Below are positions 9,442 through 17,832 of a stretch of DNA of 64,000 nt, piece by piece (positions within the stretch are counted from its first letter, which is position 1; each line of letters opens with the position of its first letter). The DNA lies in the NCBI RefSeq assembly GCF_012516395.1, contig NZ_CP051206.1, forward strand, positions 2,648,501 through 2,712,500, given 5' to 3'. Origin of the DNA: Dolichospermum flos-aquae CCAP 1403/13F (GTDB taxonomy: Bacteria; Cyanobacteriota; Cyanobacteriia; Cyanobacteriales; Nostocaceae). The position numbers and the translations under genes were made by a program. The notes below the pieces were generated by a model. The model was not told where the DNA came from and made no database searches. It was given only the letters and a program-made list of their open reading frames with translations.

Positions 9442-10758
9442 TTAACCCTTCTTGTATTTACCACCTTTTGCAGGATCTGACCAATCACAAGCAAATCCCT
9501 TGGTCTCTTTCACAAATTGATTCCAAGGAACTGGTTCAACTGGTGCGGGGGTAGCATAAACAATGTCAAATAGGCCATCCTGTCTGACTTGACCAATCCG
9601 CACAATTTTTGATATGTGATGATTGGCATTAACAGTCACTTTTCCTTCAGGTGCATCTATAGTTTGACCATAGGCCGCAGCCCGGACTTTCGCCAAGTCA
9701 GTTGTAGTTGCTTTTTCTACTGATTGCTTCCACAAATACACGGCGATATAGGCCGCTTCCATTGGGTCGTTTGTTACTCTATCTTCACCGTATTCTTTCT
9801 TAAAAGCCGCCACAAATTTCTTGTTCGCAGGTGTGTCTACTGTTTGAAAATAGTTCCAAGCAGCATAATGTCCTTTTAGATACTCCACCCCAATGGCTTT
9901 AACTTCCTCTTCCGCAATACTCACAGACATGGAAGGATACTTATCTGGTGTCAATCCCGCTCCTTTCAACTGTTTGAAGAAAGCAACATTACTATCACCA
10001 TTTAGCGTATTATAAATTACACCGCCCTTGGGTAAAACCTGCTTAATTTTCGTAATAATAGCTGTTACTTCCGTATTACCCAAAGGTAAGTAATCTTCCC
10101 CAACAGTTTTCCCACCTAAAGCCTCTAATTGAGCCTTAATAATGTTATTAGCAGTACGGGGGAAAACATAGTCAGAACCTACTAAAAAGAACTCTTTACC
10201 TTTATTCTTCAACAACCAATCAACAGAAGGTTCAATTTGTTGATTTGGGGCTGCACCAGTGTAAAAAATGTTTTTAGAACATTCTTGACCTTCATACTGC
10301 ACAGGATACCAGAGCATATGATCCTTGCTCTCGAAAACTGGCTTGACATTTTTACGACTAGCAGAAGTCCAACACCCGAAAACCACCGCTACTTGATCCT
10401 GGTCAATCAATTTGGTAGCTTTTTCTCTAAAGGTATCCCAATTAGAAGCGCCATCTTCAACAACTGCTTCAATTTGTTTACCTAAAACACCCCCAGCAGC
10501 GTTAATTTCCTTAATTGCTAATTTTTCCGCATCTACAACACTTTTCTCACTGATAGCCATTGTGCCACTGAGAGAATGTAAAATACCTACCTTGATGGTT
10601 TTACCAGTAGTACCAGCTACGGGAGATGTACTGGTGGATGCTGCTGGACTATTCGCAGTATTTGGAGAGTTATTAGCACAAGCTTTTAAAAAGATGCTAC
10701 TACCAATACCCGCTGCACCATAAAGCAGAAACTTGCGTCGGTTAAATTGCTTACCCAT
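9442..10758 (-). CDS. urtA: Urea ABC transporter substrate-binding lipoprotein UrtA
   Basis: 438 residues, type I periplasmic-binding fold. The N-terminus shows a twin-arginine-like motif ([12 protein letters not shown]) followed by a lipobox LKAC at about residues 24-27, so the protein is probably Tat-exported and lipid-anchored. [17 protein letters not shown] opens the mature domain and [17 protein letters not shown] is characteristic of UrtA. First gene of the leftward urt operon, with an NtcA-like site about 60 bases upstream. In Anabaena sp. PCC 7120 the urt genes are known to be NtcA-activated under nitrogen limitation. The 151-bp gap to urtB carries inverted copies of a CAGTTGTCAG-type repeat. 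Confidence 0.96.
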   Translation of the reverse strand: MGKQFNRRKFLLYGAAGIGSSIFLKACANNSPNTANSPAASTSTSPVAGTTGKTIKVGILHSLSGTMAISEKSVVDAEKLAIKEINAAGGVLGKQIEAVVEDGASNWDTFREKATKLIDQDQVAVVFGCWTSASRKNVKPVFESKDHMLWYPVQYEGQECSKNIFYTGAAPNQQIEPSVDWLLKNKGKEFFLVGSDYVFPRTANNIIKAQLEALGGKTVGEDYLPLGNTEVTAIITKIKQVLPKGGVIYNTLNGDSNVAFFKQLKGAGLTPDKYPSMSVSIAEEEVKAIGVEYLKGHYAAWNYFQTVDTPANKKFVAAFKKEYGEDRVTNDPMEAAYIAVYLWKQSVEKATTTDLAKVRAAAYGQTIDAPEGKVTVNANHHISKIVRIGQVRQDGLFDIVYATPAPVEPVPWNQFVKETKGFACDWSDPAKGGKYKKG

Positions 10759-10787
10759 ATTTTTGATTAGTTATCTTTTAAACTGAT

Positions 10788-10830
10788 ATCTTAGTTCTAT
10801 ATTTAACCATTAAACTGTGATTTGTTATAC
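10788..10830 (-). promoter_or_regulatory. Putative NtcA-activated promoter of urtA
   Basis: On the minus strand GTATAACAAATCAC (10830-10817) fits GTA-N8-CAC, one base from the NtcA consensus GTAN8TAC. After 23 bases comes TAAGAT (10793-10788), a TAN3T -10 box, which is the classic NtcA class II spacing. The urtA ATG is at 10758. The rest of 10759-11134 is AT-rich with no gene seen; a CCTAAC/GTTAGG inverted pair lies near 10922-10973. Confidence 0.55.
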
Positions 10831-11134
10831 AAAATCGTAATTTATTTTAATAAAAATCTACCTCAAGATAGATGAAAAATATAATTTCTTTCTCATCGGG
10901 ACTGGTATAATAACAACACACCTAACCCCCTCCCTGTAAGCAATGAGCAAAATGAGCAAGTTAGGATCTACTTGATGTAAGTATAAGTATCTATATATAT
11001 TTTAGCATCATAATGAGTATTATTAAGTATACAGGGGTATTGGTGAAATTAAAAACTTGATCATCAATCTCTATCTTAAAAAACCTCATGTTGCTATATT
11101 CTATTAACAAATATCAATAATCAAATCAGAAATT

Positions 11135-11404
11135 ATGACAAAATACATCTTATGGGGAAGCTATTGTGAAGACGTTCTCAGTAAACGCGAACCCTATCGT
11201 CAAGAGCATTTAGCCGGATTAGCACAACAGAAAGAATCTGGAATTTTAATTACCATTGGTCCAACAAAAGATGTAACTCAAGTTTTTGCTATTTACGAAG
11301 CTGAAGACGAAAACACCGTTCGTCAACTAGTGGAATCAGATCCCTATTGGCAAAACGGCATTTGGACAGAGTATTTTGTTAAAGAATGGATTCAGGCTTT
11401 TTAG
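11135..11404 (+). CDS. YciI family protein
   Basis: 89 residues covering one YCII-related domain: an opening beta strand (KYILWGSYCEDV), R-x-x-H-L-x-x-L (RQEHLAGLAQQKESG), then GP and a strand with AIYEAEDENTVRQLVESDPYW, where the histidine and aspartate are the usual conserved polar residues of the family. These are small cytoplasmic proteins with a ferredoxin-like alpha/beta fold and mostly unknown substrates. It stands alone between the urt promoter region and a repeat hairpin. The start at 11135 is the only ATG that keeps the first strand. Confidence 0.85.
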   Translation: MTKYILWGSYCEDVLSKREPYRQEHLAGLAQQKESGILITIGPTKDVTQVFAIYEAEDENTVRQLVESDPYWQNGIWTEYFVKEWIQAF

Positions 11405-11459
11405 TCAATTGACACAATGTTTAACAAAGATAATTAATTCATAATTACCATACCCAGCT

Positions 11460-11517
11460 CCCCGACTTCTAACATCAATTTATAATTTGTAGACACAATA
11501 AATAAAAGAAGTCGGGG
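11460..11517. repeat. CCCCGACTTCT inverted repeat, possible terminator
   Basis: Arms CCCCGACTTCT (11460-11470) and AGAAGTCGGGG (11507-11517) bracket a 36-base AT-rich loop and are followed by ATTTT. Related hairpins occur at 16048, 54631 and 63037. The position between two convergent genes fits a terminator. Confidence 0.7.
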
Positions 11518-11547
11518 ATTTTATCGGCCTACCTGAATTATTATCAC

Positions 11548-11742
11548 TTAATTACCCTTGAGTGCCTTTTGAAAATTGCGACGATAGGATGGATTAGCTA
11601 AAAACAAAGCAGGCCATAGCAAAGCCAAACCAATCCGATTAGGTAAAGTTTGATTAAAATTAGTTCTACCAAATCCAGTCCAAAACTTCCAAACACCACC
11701 GAGATAAACCACGATTATTCCGAAAACAAGTAAATCAATCAT
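11548..11742 (-). CDS. Small conserved-looking membrane protein
   Basis: 64 residues from the ATG at 11742 (MIDLLVFGIIVVYLGGVWKF). That start is preferred because AAGGGAG sits about 9 bases upstream; an ATG at 11748 and a TTG at 11751 are too close to it. One N-terminal transmembrane segment (residues about 3-19) is followed by a second hydrophobic stretch (IGLALLWPALFLAN, about 38-51) and a basic tail. I do not recognise a function; the length and pattern resemble small thylakoid or plasma-membrane proteins of cyanobacteria. The 330-bp stretch 11743-12072 contains no gene that I can see, only AT-rich sequence with GAATTTT repeats. Confidence 0.7.
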   Translation of the reverse strand: MIDLLVFGIIVVYLGGVWKFWTGFGRTNFNQTLPNRIGLALLWPALFLANPSYRRNFQKALKGN

Positions 11743-12072
11743 GACCATCAACTCCCTTAATAACTGGCATAATTTTATGTAAAGAAACTTGATTGCTGAC
11801 TACAGGAAAGTTAAAACCTCTTTCATTACTTATCGGCACTGTCCTTACTGAATTCTAGTTTAAATTAGAATCACAGACTGCCACCATTCGTCCTATTACA
11901 TGATAGCCTAAATAAACTACCCATTCTCAATGCCTGAAAAGTTCATGCTGTATTAATTTTGAATTTTGAATTATTTAAAAGATATTTCTTAGGGAAGTTC
12001 CTTAGATCTCAATATCTGTATGAGACTAAAGGAAGAAAAACATTATACTTTTAGCCAAGCTTAGGAGAATTT

Positions 12073-14601
12073 ATGCGTGCAGTCTTAATGGCAGGTGGTT
12101 CAGGAACGCGGTTACGTCCTTTGACTTGCGATTTACCCAAACCAATGGTGCCTATTTTAAATCGTCCCATTGCTGAACATATTATCAACCTCCTGAAACG
12201 ACACCAGATTTATGAAGTAATTGCTACATTACATTATTTACCAGATGTTCTCCGTGATTACTTTCAAGATGGTGGTGATTTTGGTGTACAAATGACCTAT
12301 GCTATCGAAGAAGACCAACCATTAGGAACAGCAGGTTGTGTAAAAAATATTGCTGAACTATTAGATGAAACCTTTTTAGTCATTAGCGGTGATAGTATCA
12401 CAGATTTTGATTTGAGTGCGGCCATTGAATTTCATCAACAAAAACAATCAAAAGCTACTTTAATTTTAACCCGTGTGCCTAACCCCATTGAATTTGGTGT
12501 GGTAATTACTGACACCGAAGGACGCATTAACCGATTTTTAGAAAAACCTTCTACTAGCGAAATTTTTTCTGATACCGTCAACACTGGAACTTATATTTTA
12601 GAACCAGAAGTTTTAGACTATTTACCAGAAAATATTGAATGCGACTTTTCTAAAGATTTATTTCCCCTATTACTAGCCAAAAACGAGCCAATTTATGGTT
12701 ATATTGCCGAGGGTTACTGGTGCGATGTGGGTCACTTGGATGCCTACCGACAAGCTCAGTATGATGGCTTAGAAAGAAAGGTAAAATTAGAAGTGGCTTA
12801 TCCAGAAATTGCTCCCGGTTTATGGGTAGGAGCAAATACTTATATTGATCCTACAGCCAAAATTGAAACCCCAGCCATAATTGGTAACAATTGCCGCATT
12901 GGCGCGAGAGTAAAAATTGAAGATGGGACAGTAATTGGTGATAATGTCACAATTGGTGCTGATGCTCATTTAAAGCGACCAATTATTTGGAATGGAGCAA
13001 TTATTGGTGATGAAGCCCAATTATCGGCTTGTGTAATTGCTCGTGGGACTCGTGTAGACAGACGCGCTCACGTATTAGAAGCGGCTGTAGTGGGTTCATT
13101 GTCTACTGTGGGAGAAGAAGCGCAAATCAGCCCTGGGGTGAGGGTGTGGCCGAGTAAAAAGATTGAGTCTGGGGCAATTTTAAATATTAATCTGATTTGG
13201 GGAAATACTGCCCAACGGAATTTATTTGGACAGCGCGGAGTCCAGGGTTTAGCCAATATTGATATTACCCCAGAGTTTGCGGTGAAGTTGGGCGCTGCCT
13301 ATGGTTCGACTTTGAAACCAGGTTCAGTGGTAACGGTTTCTCGTGACCAGCGCAATGTTTCCCGCATGGTGACACGTTCTTTAATTGCGGGTTTAATGTC
13401 TGTCGGTGTGGATGTCCAAAACCTTGATACTACAGCCATTCCCATCGCTCGGACTGTGATCCCCACAATGTCAGTAGCCGGGGGTATTCATGTGCGGGTT
13501 CACCCAGAACGTCGGGATTATATCTTGATTGAATTTATGGATATTAAGGGGATTAATATCTCTAAAGCCCAAGAAAAGAAAATTGAAGGGGCGTATTTTA
13601 AAGAAGATATGCGTCGTTCCCAAAGTCATGAAATTGGTGATGTCGTCTATTCTAGTCAATTAGTGGATTGCTATGGTAAGGCTTTTGAAAAATTATTGAA
13701 TGTGGATACTCTGCGGAACAGTCGGGCAAAGGTGGTCATTGACTATGTTTACGCTGTGTCTGGGGCAGTTCTACCGCAAATGTTAGATAAATTTGGGGCT
13801 GATGCGGTGGTGCTAAATGCTAGTTTGAATAAAACGGCCATTTCCAACGCTGATAGAGAATTACTGCTAACTCAATTAGGCCATGTTGTGGAAGCGGTAA
13901 ATGCTAATTTTGGTGTGCAGGTATCCGCTAATGGGGAACAACTCATATTAGTTGATGAATCGGGTTTTTCCATTCGGGGGGAAATGCTAACGGCGTTAAT
14001 GGTTGATATGATGTTAACTGCAAATCCCAGAAGTTCGGTGGTTGTGCCGGTTCATGCTTCCAGTGCGGTGGAATTGGTCGCCCATCGTCATGATGGTCAT
14101 GTGATTAGAACTAAAGCGAATCCGACGGCTTTAATGGAAGCTTGTCAGAAAAATCCCAATGTGGTTTTAGGTGGGAGTGGGGAAACTGGGTTTATTTTTC
14201 CCCAATTACATCCAGGCTTTGATTCGATGTTCTGCATTGCCAAGCTAATTGAAATGTTAACCATTCAAGAGCGATCGCTGGCAACCGTACGTTCTGAATT
14301 ACCTCGTGTGATTAATAGAAGTTACACAGTCCGCTGTCCTTGGACTGCTAAGGGGGCGTTAATGCGCTATTTGGTGGAAACCCACCCAGCGCAAAATTTG
14401 GAGTTAATTGACGGTGTGAAAATTCGTCAACCCTATGATGACAATTGGCTGTTGGTTTTACCTGATGCCAGTGAGCCGCTAGTCCATCTCTATGTTAACA
14501 GTAGCGATCGGGATTGGGTTGATGAAACTCTCAGAGATTATCGCGCCCGTGTCCAGCATTTTGTGGAACGTGAACAGGAAAATTACAGGTTGGATATGTA
14601 A
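12073..14601 (+). CDS. Mannose-1-phosphate guanylyltransferase-like / phosphomannomutase-like fusion protein
   Basis: 842 residues in three parts. Residues 1-235 form a nucleotidyltransferase (MAGGSGTRLRPLTCDLPKPMVP at 7-28, the NTP-binding signature). About 245-370 are left-handed beta-helix hexapeptide repeats (IGNNCRIGARVKIEDGTVIGDNVTIG). About 380-835 align with the alpha-D-phosphohexomutase superfamily. The mutase half lacks key motifs: the phosphoserine loop TxSHNP is replaced by VRVHPERRDY near 475, the DGDxDR metal loop by VDESGFSIRG near 630, and the RxSNTxP phosphate loop by RCPWTAKG near 755. The transferase half looks intact, so nucleotide-sugar synthesis for envelope polysaccharide is likely. 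RBS AGGAGA precedes the ATG by 6 bases. Confidence 0.9.
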   Translation: MRAVLMAGGSGTRLRPLTCDLPKPMVPILNRPIAEHIINLLKRHQIYEVIATLHYLPDVLRDYFQDGGDFGVQMTYAIEEDQPLGTAGCVKNIAELLDETFLVISGDSITDFDLSAAIEFHQQKQSKATLILTRVPNPIEFGVVITDTEGRINRFLEKPSTSEIFSDTVNTGTYILEPEVLDYLPENIECDFSKDLFPLLLAKNEPIYGYIAEGYWCDVGHLDAYRQAQYDGLERKVKLEVAYPEIAPGLWVGANTYIDPTAKIETPAIIGNNCRIGARVKIEDGTVIGDNVTIGADAHLKRPIIWNGAIIGDEAQLSACVIARGTRVDRRAHVLEAAVVGSLSTVGEEAQISPGVRVWPSKKIESGAILNINLIWGNTAQRNLFGQRGVQGLANIDITPEFAVKLGAAYGSTLKPGSVVTVSRDQRNVSRMVTRSLIAGLMSVGVDVQNLDTTAIPIARTVIPTMSVAGGIHVRVHPERRDYILIEFMDIKGINISKAQEKKIEGAYFKEDMRRSQSHEIGDVVYSSQLVDCYGKAFEKLLNVDTLRNSRAKVVIDYVYAVSGAVLPQMLDKFGADAVVLNASLNKTAISNADRELLLTQLGHVVEAVNANFGVQVSANGEQLILVDESGFSIRGEMLTALMVDMMLTANPRSSVVVPVHASSAVELVAHRHDGHVIRTKANPTALMEACQKNPNVVLGGSGETGFIFPQLHPGFDSMFCIAKLIEMLTIQERSLATVRSELPRVINRSYTVRCPWTAKGALMRYLVETHPAQNLELIDGVKIRQPYDDNWLLVLPDASEPLVHLYVNSSDRDWVDETLRDYRARVQHFVEREQENYRLDM

Positions 14602-14643
14602 TTTTTGGGGTGGGGTTTCCCCACCTTTTATGATGTTTTTTCT

Positions 14644-14663
14644 CACGCAGAGACGCAGAGAGG
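14644..14663. repeat. CACGCAGAG dispersed repeat fragment
   Basis: CACGCAGAGACGCAGAGAGG belongs to the CACAGAGGCGCAGAGG family seen at 21687, 39719, 44831, 46102, 51511 and 63617. It lies in the non-coding stretch after the guanylyltransferase fusion gene; I see no gene between 14602 and 14791. Confidence 0.7.
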
Positions 14664-14791
14664 AATTAATAGTTTGGTTTAAGGATTTTGAAATCCATAT
14701 TGTTTTTGACGGTCTTCAAATCTATATTCACGGTTGTAGTTATCATCTGGATCATAGCCAATATCGCCAACAAAGCAGAAGGAAACAGCTA

Positions 14792-14955
14792 AGAGGGTGT
14801 TTGAAAAGTCCCTTATGGTGTATCGAATATTTTTAGATCCCCCTAAATCCCCCTTAAAAAGGGGGACTTTGACTCTAGTTCCCCCCTTGCTAAGGGGGGT
14901 TAGGGGGGATCTGTAAGTGCCTAAAATCACAACCTAAGACTTTTCAAACAACCTC
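14792..14955. mobile_element. MITE-like element, about 164 bp
   Basis: Terminal inverted repeats GAGGGTGTTTGAAAAGTC (14793-14810) and GACTTTTCAAACAACCTC (14938-14955) match at 17 of 18 positions. A TA dinucleotide flanks each end, which would fit IS630/mariner-type insertion. The interior holds two nested hairpins built from CCCCCTTAAAAAGGGGG and CCCCCCTTGCTAAGGGGGG. There is no transposase, so it would be moved in trans. Confidence 0.75.
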
Positions 14956-15103
14956 TAGTTAAAGGTTCTTTTTTCTAAGACAAATTTATCTCGTGGTGGC
15001 ATTTTATCAAAATCATTTTTAAACTTTTTCCATTCTCTTTGGTTATGTCTATCCATAAATATATCTAAATTCTGTAAGTGATTCAGCCATTCATCTTTAT
15101 TAA

Positions 15104-15176
15104 TGGAGAATAGGAGACTCGAACCCCTGACCTCTGCGGTGCGATCGCAGCACTCTACCAACTGAGCTAATTCCCC
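15104..15176 (-). tRNA. tRNA-Ala(CGC)
   Basis: The reverse strand folds as a 73-nt cloverleaf: acceptor GGGGAAT/ATTCTCC, D arm GCTC/GAGT with AGTTGGTA loop, anticodon stem CTGCG/CGCAG with loop ATCGCAC (anticodon CGC, reads GCG), 5-base variable loop, T arm with TTCGAGT, discriminator A. The G3-U70 wobble in the acceptor stem is the alanine identity element. The 3' CCA is not encoded. A HIP1 octamer GCGATCGC spans the anticodon stem-loop. Confidence 0.95.
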
Positions 15177-15221
15177 TTATTCGTGCTTATAAGTTAACAA
15201 CTCTCATAAACATATTATATT

Positions 15222-15950
15222 CTAACACTCAGGAACGACAGATTGCACATCTTTTTCTAAAAAAACTTCCTGTACTCGCTGTAAATCCAAATCAATCAGA
15301 TAATCAATCGTCCAATTAGCTTGACGGTGTAGCATCTGGAAAGGGTAAGTATTCGCTACTCCAACTACTTGCATTTGGGCGCGTTTAGCTGCTTGAATAC
15401 CTGTCCGAGTATTTTCAATCACTAAACACTCATCAGGTTCTAAGTTTAATTCTGGATATGTCTGATTTAGACGTTCAACCGCCAGCAAATAGCCTTCCGG
15501 GTTGGGTTTATCGCTGCTGATATCATCCCCCGACACAATTACAGGGAAGTATTCAGCTAATTTAGCAGATGTTAATACCATTTCAATTTCTAGGGATAAA
15601 GCATCACTGACTAACGCCATTTTGAGATGACGGGAACGAATCTGAAAAATTACATCTTCAATTCCCGAATACAAAGGCAATTTTTCCAGCTTCTCCAATT
15701 CCAACACATAAGCTTGAGCTTTGCGAGTGAGTAATTGAGCCATATAAGCTTCCGTCACCACCCTACCACGATTTTTCAGCAGGTTTTGCAGATAAGCGCG
15801 ATGACTTATCCCTAAAAAGTCTTCACGTTCTTTTACCCGTTGAGTTTGAAGATTTTCCTGTATAAGAATCTCATCTATCAGTTGGATATGGATTAATCCA
15901 TCTTTAATAATGACACCATTAAAATTAAATAAAACTGCCTTTAAACTCAT
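15222..15950 (-). CDS. HAD superfamily (beta-phosphoglucomutase-like) protein with altered active site
   Basis: 242 residues from the ATG at 15950 (MSLKAVLFNFNGVI); a TTG 18 bases further upstream is less likely. Fold and motifs match HAD subclass I: an alpha-helical cap (about 18-85), ALVSDAL at motif II, DKPNPEGYLLA with the motif III lysine, and VIENTRTGIQAAKRAQM at motif IV. However the motif I nucleophile and general acid, normally DxD, are asparagines (N9 and N11), and motif IV has EN where ED is usual. Those aspartates bind magnesium and take the phosphoryl group, so ordinary phosphatase or mutase activity is doubtful. The rest is intact, suggesting a binding or regulatory role, or unusual chemistry. 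Confidence 0.85.
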   Translation of the reverse strand: MSLKAVLFNFNGVIIKDGLIHIQLIDEILIQENLQTQRVKEREDFLGISHRAYLQNLLKNRGRVVTEAYMAQLLTRKAQAYVLELEKLEKLPLYSGIEDVIFQIRSRHLKMALVSDALSLEIEMVLTSAKLAEYFPVIVSGDDISSDKPNPEGYLLAVERLNQTYPELNLEPDECLVIENTRTGIQAAKRAQMQVVGVANTYPFQMLHRQANWTIDYLIDLDLQRVQEVFLEKDVQSVVPEC

Positions 15951-16047
15951 AGTGCAAACTGGAAACAATCCTCCAGATGATTATTTATTAGGGTAAATTA
16001 CCGGAATACATTTAAGATTAACCCATTTTTGAAAATATACAAGAGTC

Positions 16048-16080
16048 AGATCCCCGACTTCTTGAAGAAGTCGGGGATCT
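16048..16080. repeat. CCCCGACTTCTT perfect hairpin repeat
   Basis: AGATCCCCGACTTCTT-g-AAGAAGTCGGGGATCT is a 16-bp perfect stem with a one-base loop. It is a member of the family also at 11460, 54631 and 63037. It lies in the 373-bp stretch between the SLH gene and the HAD gene, where I see no gene. Confidence 0.8.
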
Positions 16081-16199
16081 TGTTGTCATAGCTTGACAGA
16101 GATATTCCACAACCTTGTAAAATTACCTGTACTTGTAATTATACCCAAAATAGACGCATCTTTAAATTCAACTTAACGTAAAACCCATAGCCTTGATTT

Positions 16200-16293
16200 G
16201 TAGGTTGGGTTGTGGAACGTGAACGTTCGCGGAGCAATTAGCATGAAACCCAACAAATGCGTTGGGTTGCGCTGTCGCTTAACCCAACAAAGC
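16200..16293. repeat. GTTGGGTT-rich repeat element
   Basis: GTAGGTTGGGTT begins the element; AAACCCAACA, GCGTTGGGTTGCG and TTAACCCAACAAAG follow, giving alternating inverted arms able to form two hairpins. Repeats of this GTTGGGTT type are common in filamentous cyanobacteria. It lies directly downstream of the SLH protein stop and could act as its terminator. Confidence 0.6.
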
Positions 16294-16323
16294 AGAAAAT
16301 TGACAAGATATTGTTTGTCCAAT

Positions 16324-17784
16324 TTATTTTGCAGGTAACTCTGCCACTTCTCCAGCGCTCACCATTGCCCGATACAATAAAGCAGAAACATCGGCTCTAG
16401 TGGCAACTTTTTTAGGATTTAGTAATTTTTTATTAGGATAATTAGTAATTACACCATTTTCTGTCAATGCGGCGATAAAATTACGATGTTCACTTCTAAT
16501 ACTAGAAGCATCACTATAAACTGAAAGAATATTTTCCGTTGAACCAGTAAATTTATAATTCAATCCTTTGGCTAAAGTTATTAAAACATCTAGACGACTC
16601 AGCTTTTGTGTGGGGTTAAAGTTTTTGCTGTTGAGAATAGTAAAAAAGCCCATTTCATAAGCTTCTCGAATGGCATCATAAGCCCAATATCGTTTAGGAA
16701 CATCTTTAAAATTAATTGCTTCTCGAACTTTACTTTTAATAAAGACTTTTTGCAAAAGGGCAGCTAATTCGGCACGAGTTACTGGTGCATTCGGACGAAA
16801 AGAATCATCAGGAAATCCGCCAATTACTTCCATTGCAGCCAATTCAGAAATATATTCCCTAGCCCAATAGTTTTTGGAGATATCAGAAAATGAGACTTGA
16901 ATACCTTTCGCTACACCTATTTTCCGATATTCACTTAATAATTTGCCCAGTTCAAAACTGGAGTTGTCCTGAATTGGAGTCAACTTTACCAAACTACCAG
17001 GATTAGCTGTTAAAGCTTTTGCTAAGTTAGAATCAAAGGCATTTATAGATTTACCTACTACAGCAAAATCACCTTCGCTAAAGGAAGTAGGATAAGCGCC
17101 AGTGGTGGTAACTTTAGCAAATCCTGCGGCTTGATATTGGACAATATTAATCTTTTCCGAACTACTCAGAAAAGTAACTTTTTGGTTATTAACTTCTGTG
17201 AAATAATCGTAGGCATTGGTATTATCAACAATGCTATCATTATTGACATCAAAACCATAAAAGGTGCGGACTACTTTGTTTTCTGTGGGATTAGCGGATA
17301 AAATCAAGTTAACCGCAGTATTTTCCGGCAAACAAACAAATTCACTGTAACCAATAAAGCGATTATTGGTATCATATAAACGGACAACAATGCGATCGCC
17401 TAATTTAAATCCTTTAACAAACTTAGCTTTTTGCTTAATCTTATATTTATAATCACCTAAAAACCTTTCTTGGCGATATTTATTGCCATATTTACTCTTA
17501 ATAGAAATCCGGGCAATTACTTCTTTGATTGTCCCCCCAGGTTGCCATATATAAAGCGTGAAAGCTGATTTCTTCTCTGGTGAAAAACTCGTATTAACGG
17601 GAATATCAATTGCTTCACCTTCAGATTGACCCACTAAAAGTTGCGTTTGTGGAGAATTACCTAATTTTGATGCAACTGGGGAAGAAAGTCTTGATACTGC
17701 TAATGCAGAAGATATTGGCGATAATGCGACAACAGAAACGGCTGTAACAACCAGTTTACTCCAACTTAAGTTAATGGGATTCAT
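16324..17784 (-). CDS. Secreted S-layer-homology (SLH) domain protein
   Basis: 486 residues. A signal peptide occupies about 1-29 (LVVTAVSVVALSPISSALA). About 60-290 form a region of beta-rich sequence I cannot assign, including FVKGFKLGDRIVVRLYDTNNRFIGYSEFVCLP. Three SLH domains close the protein: about 303-350 (FSDISKNYWAREYISELAAM), 365-410 (NFKDVPKRYWAYDAIREAYE) and 425-475 (SALLYRAM at its end). SLH triplets anchor proteins to the cell-wall polymer, so this is probably an envelope or outer-surface protein. The leader just before its ATG is shared with the diguanylate cyclase at 29938, hinting at common post-transcriptional control. Confidence 0.88.
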   Translation of the reverse strand: MNPINLSWSKLVVTAVSVVALSPISSALAVSRLSSPVASKLGNSPQTQLLVGQSEGEAIDIPVNTSFSPEKKSAFTLYIWQPGGTIKEVIARISIKSKYGNKYRQERFLGDYKYKIKQKAKFVKGFKLGDRIVVRLYDTNNRFIGYSEFVCLPENTAVNLILSANPTENKVVRTFYGFDVNNDSIVDNTNAYDYFTEVNNQKVTFLSSSEKINIVQYQAAGFAKVTTTGAYPTSFSEGDFAVVGKSINAFDSNLAKALTANPGSLVKLTPIQDNSSFELGKLLSEYRKIGVAKGIQVSFSDISKNYWAREYISELAAMEVIGGFPDDSFRPNAPVTRAELAALLQKVFIKSKVREAINFKDVPKRYWAYDAIREAYEMGFFTILNSKNFNPTQKLSRLDVLITLAKGLNYKFTGSTENILSVYSDASSIRSEHRNFIAALTENGVITNYPNKKLLNPKKVATRADVSALLYRAMVSAGEVAELPAK

Positions 17785-17794
17785 AAGGATATCC

Positions 17795-17832
17795 GGTAAG
17801 TGGGAAACGAGCGTGGCTTGGCTCCCTGAGAG
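17795..17832 (-). promoter_or_regulatory. Conserved 5' leader element shared with the diguanylate cyclase gene
   Basis: Read toward the SLH gene, this contains CTCTCAGGG, a short variable spacer, then CGCTCGTTTCCCACTTACC, ending 10 bases before the ATG. The same two blocks with the same 10-base spacing to ATG precede the gene at 29938. The rest of 17833-18470 is non-coding as far as I can see. It contains several potential stems (GCGGTTTTAACCGC at 17847; CTCCCTTTCGGGG near 17989) and may be a long structured 5' UTR or hold an ncRNA that I cannot name. Confidence 0.55.

Noticed and set aside
14492-14930. Frames on both strands across the end of the guanylyltransferase fusion and the MITE
   Set aside because: They read through repeats and antisense coding sequence, with low-complexity translations.
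14955-15161. Minus-strand frame of 68 codons
   Set aside because: It overlaps the tRNA-Ala gene and has no domain or initiation signal.
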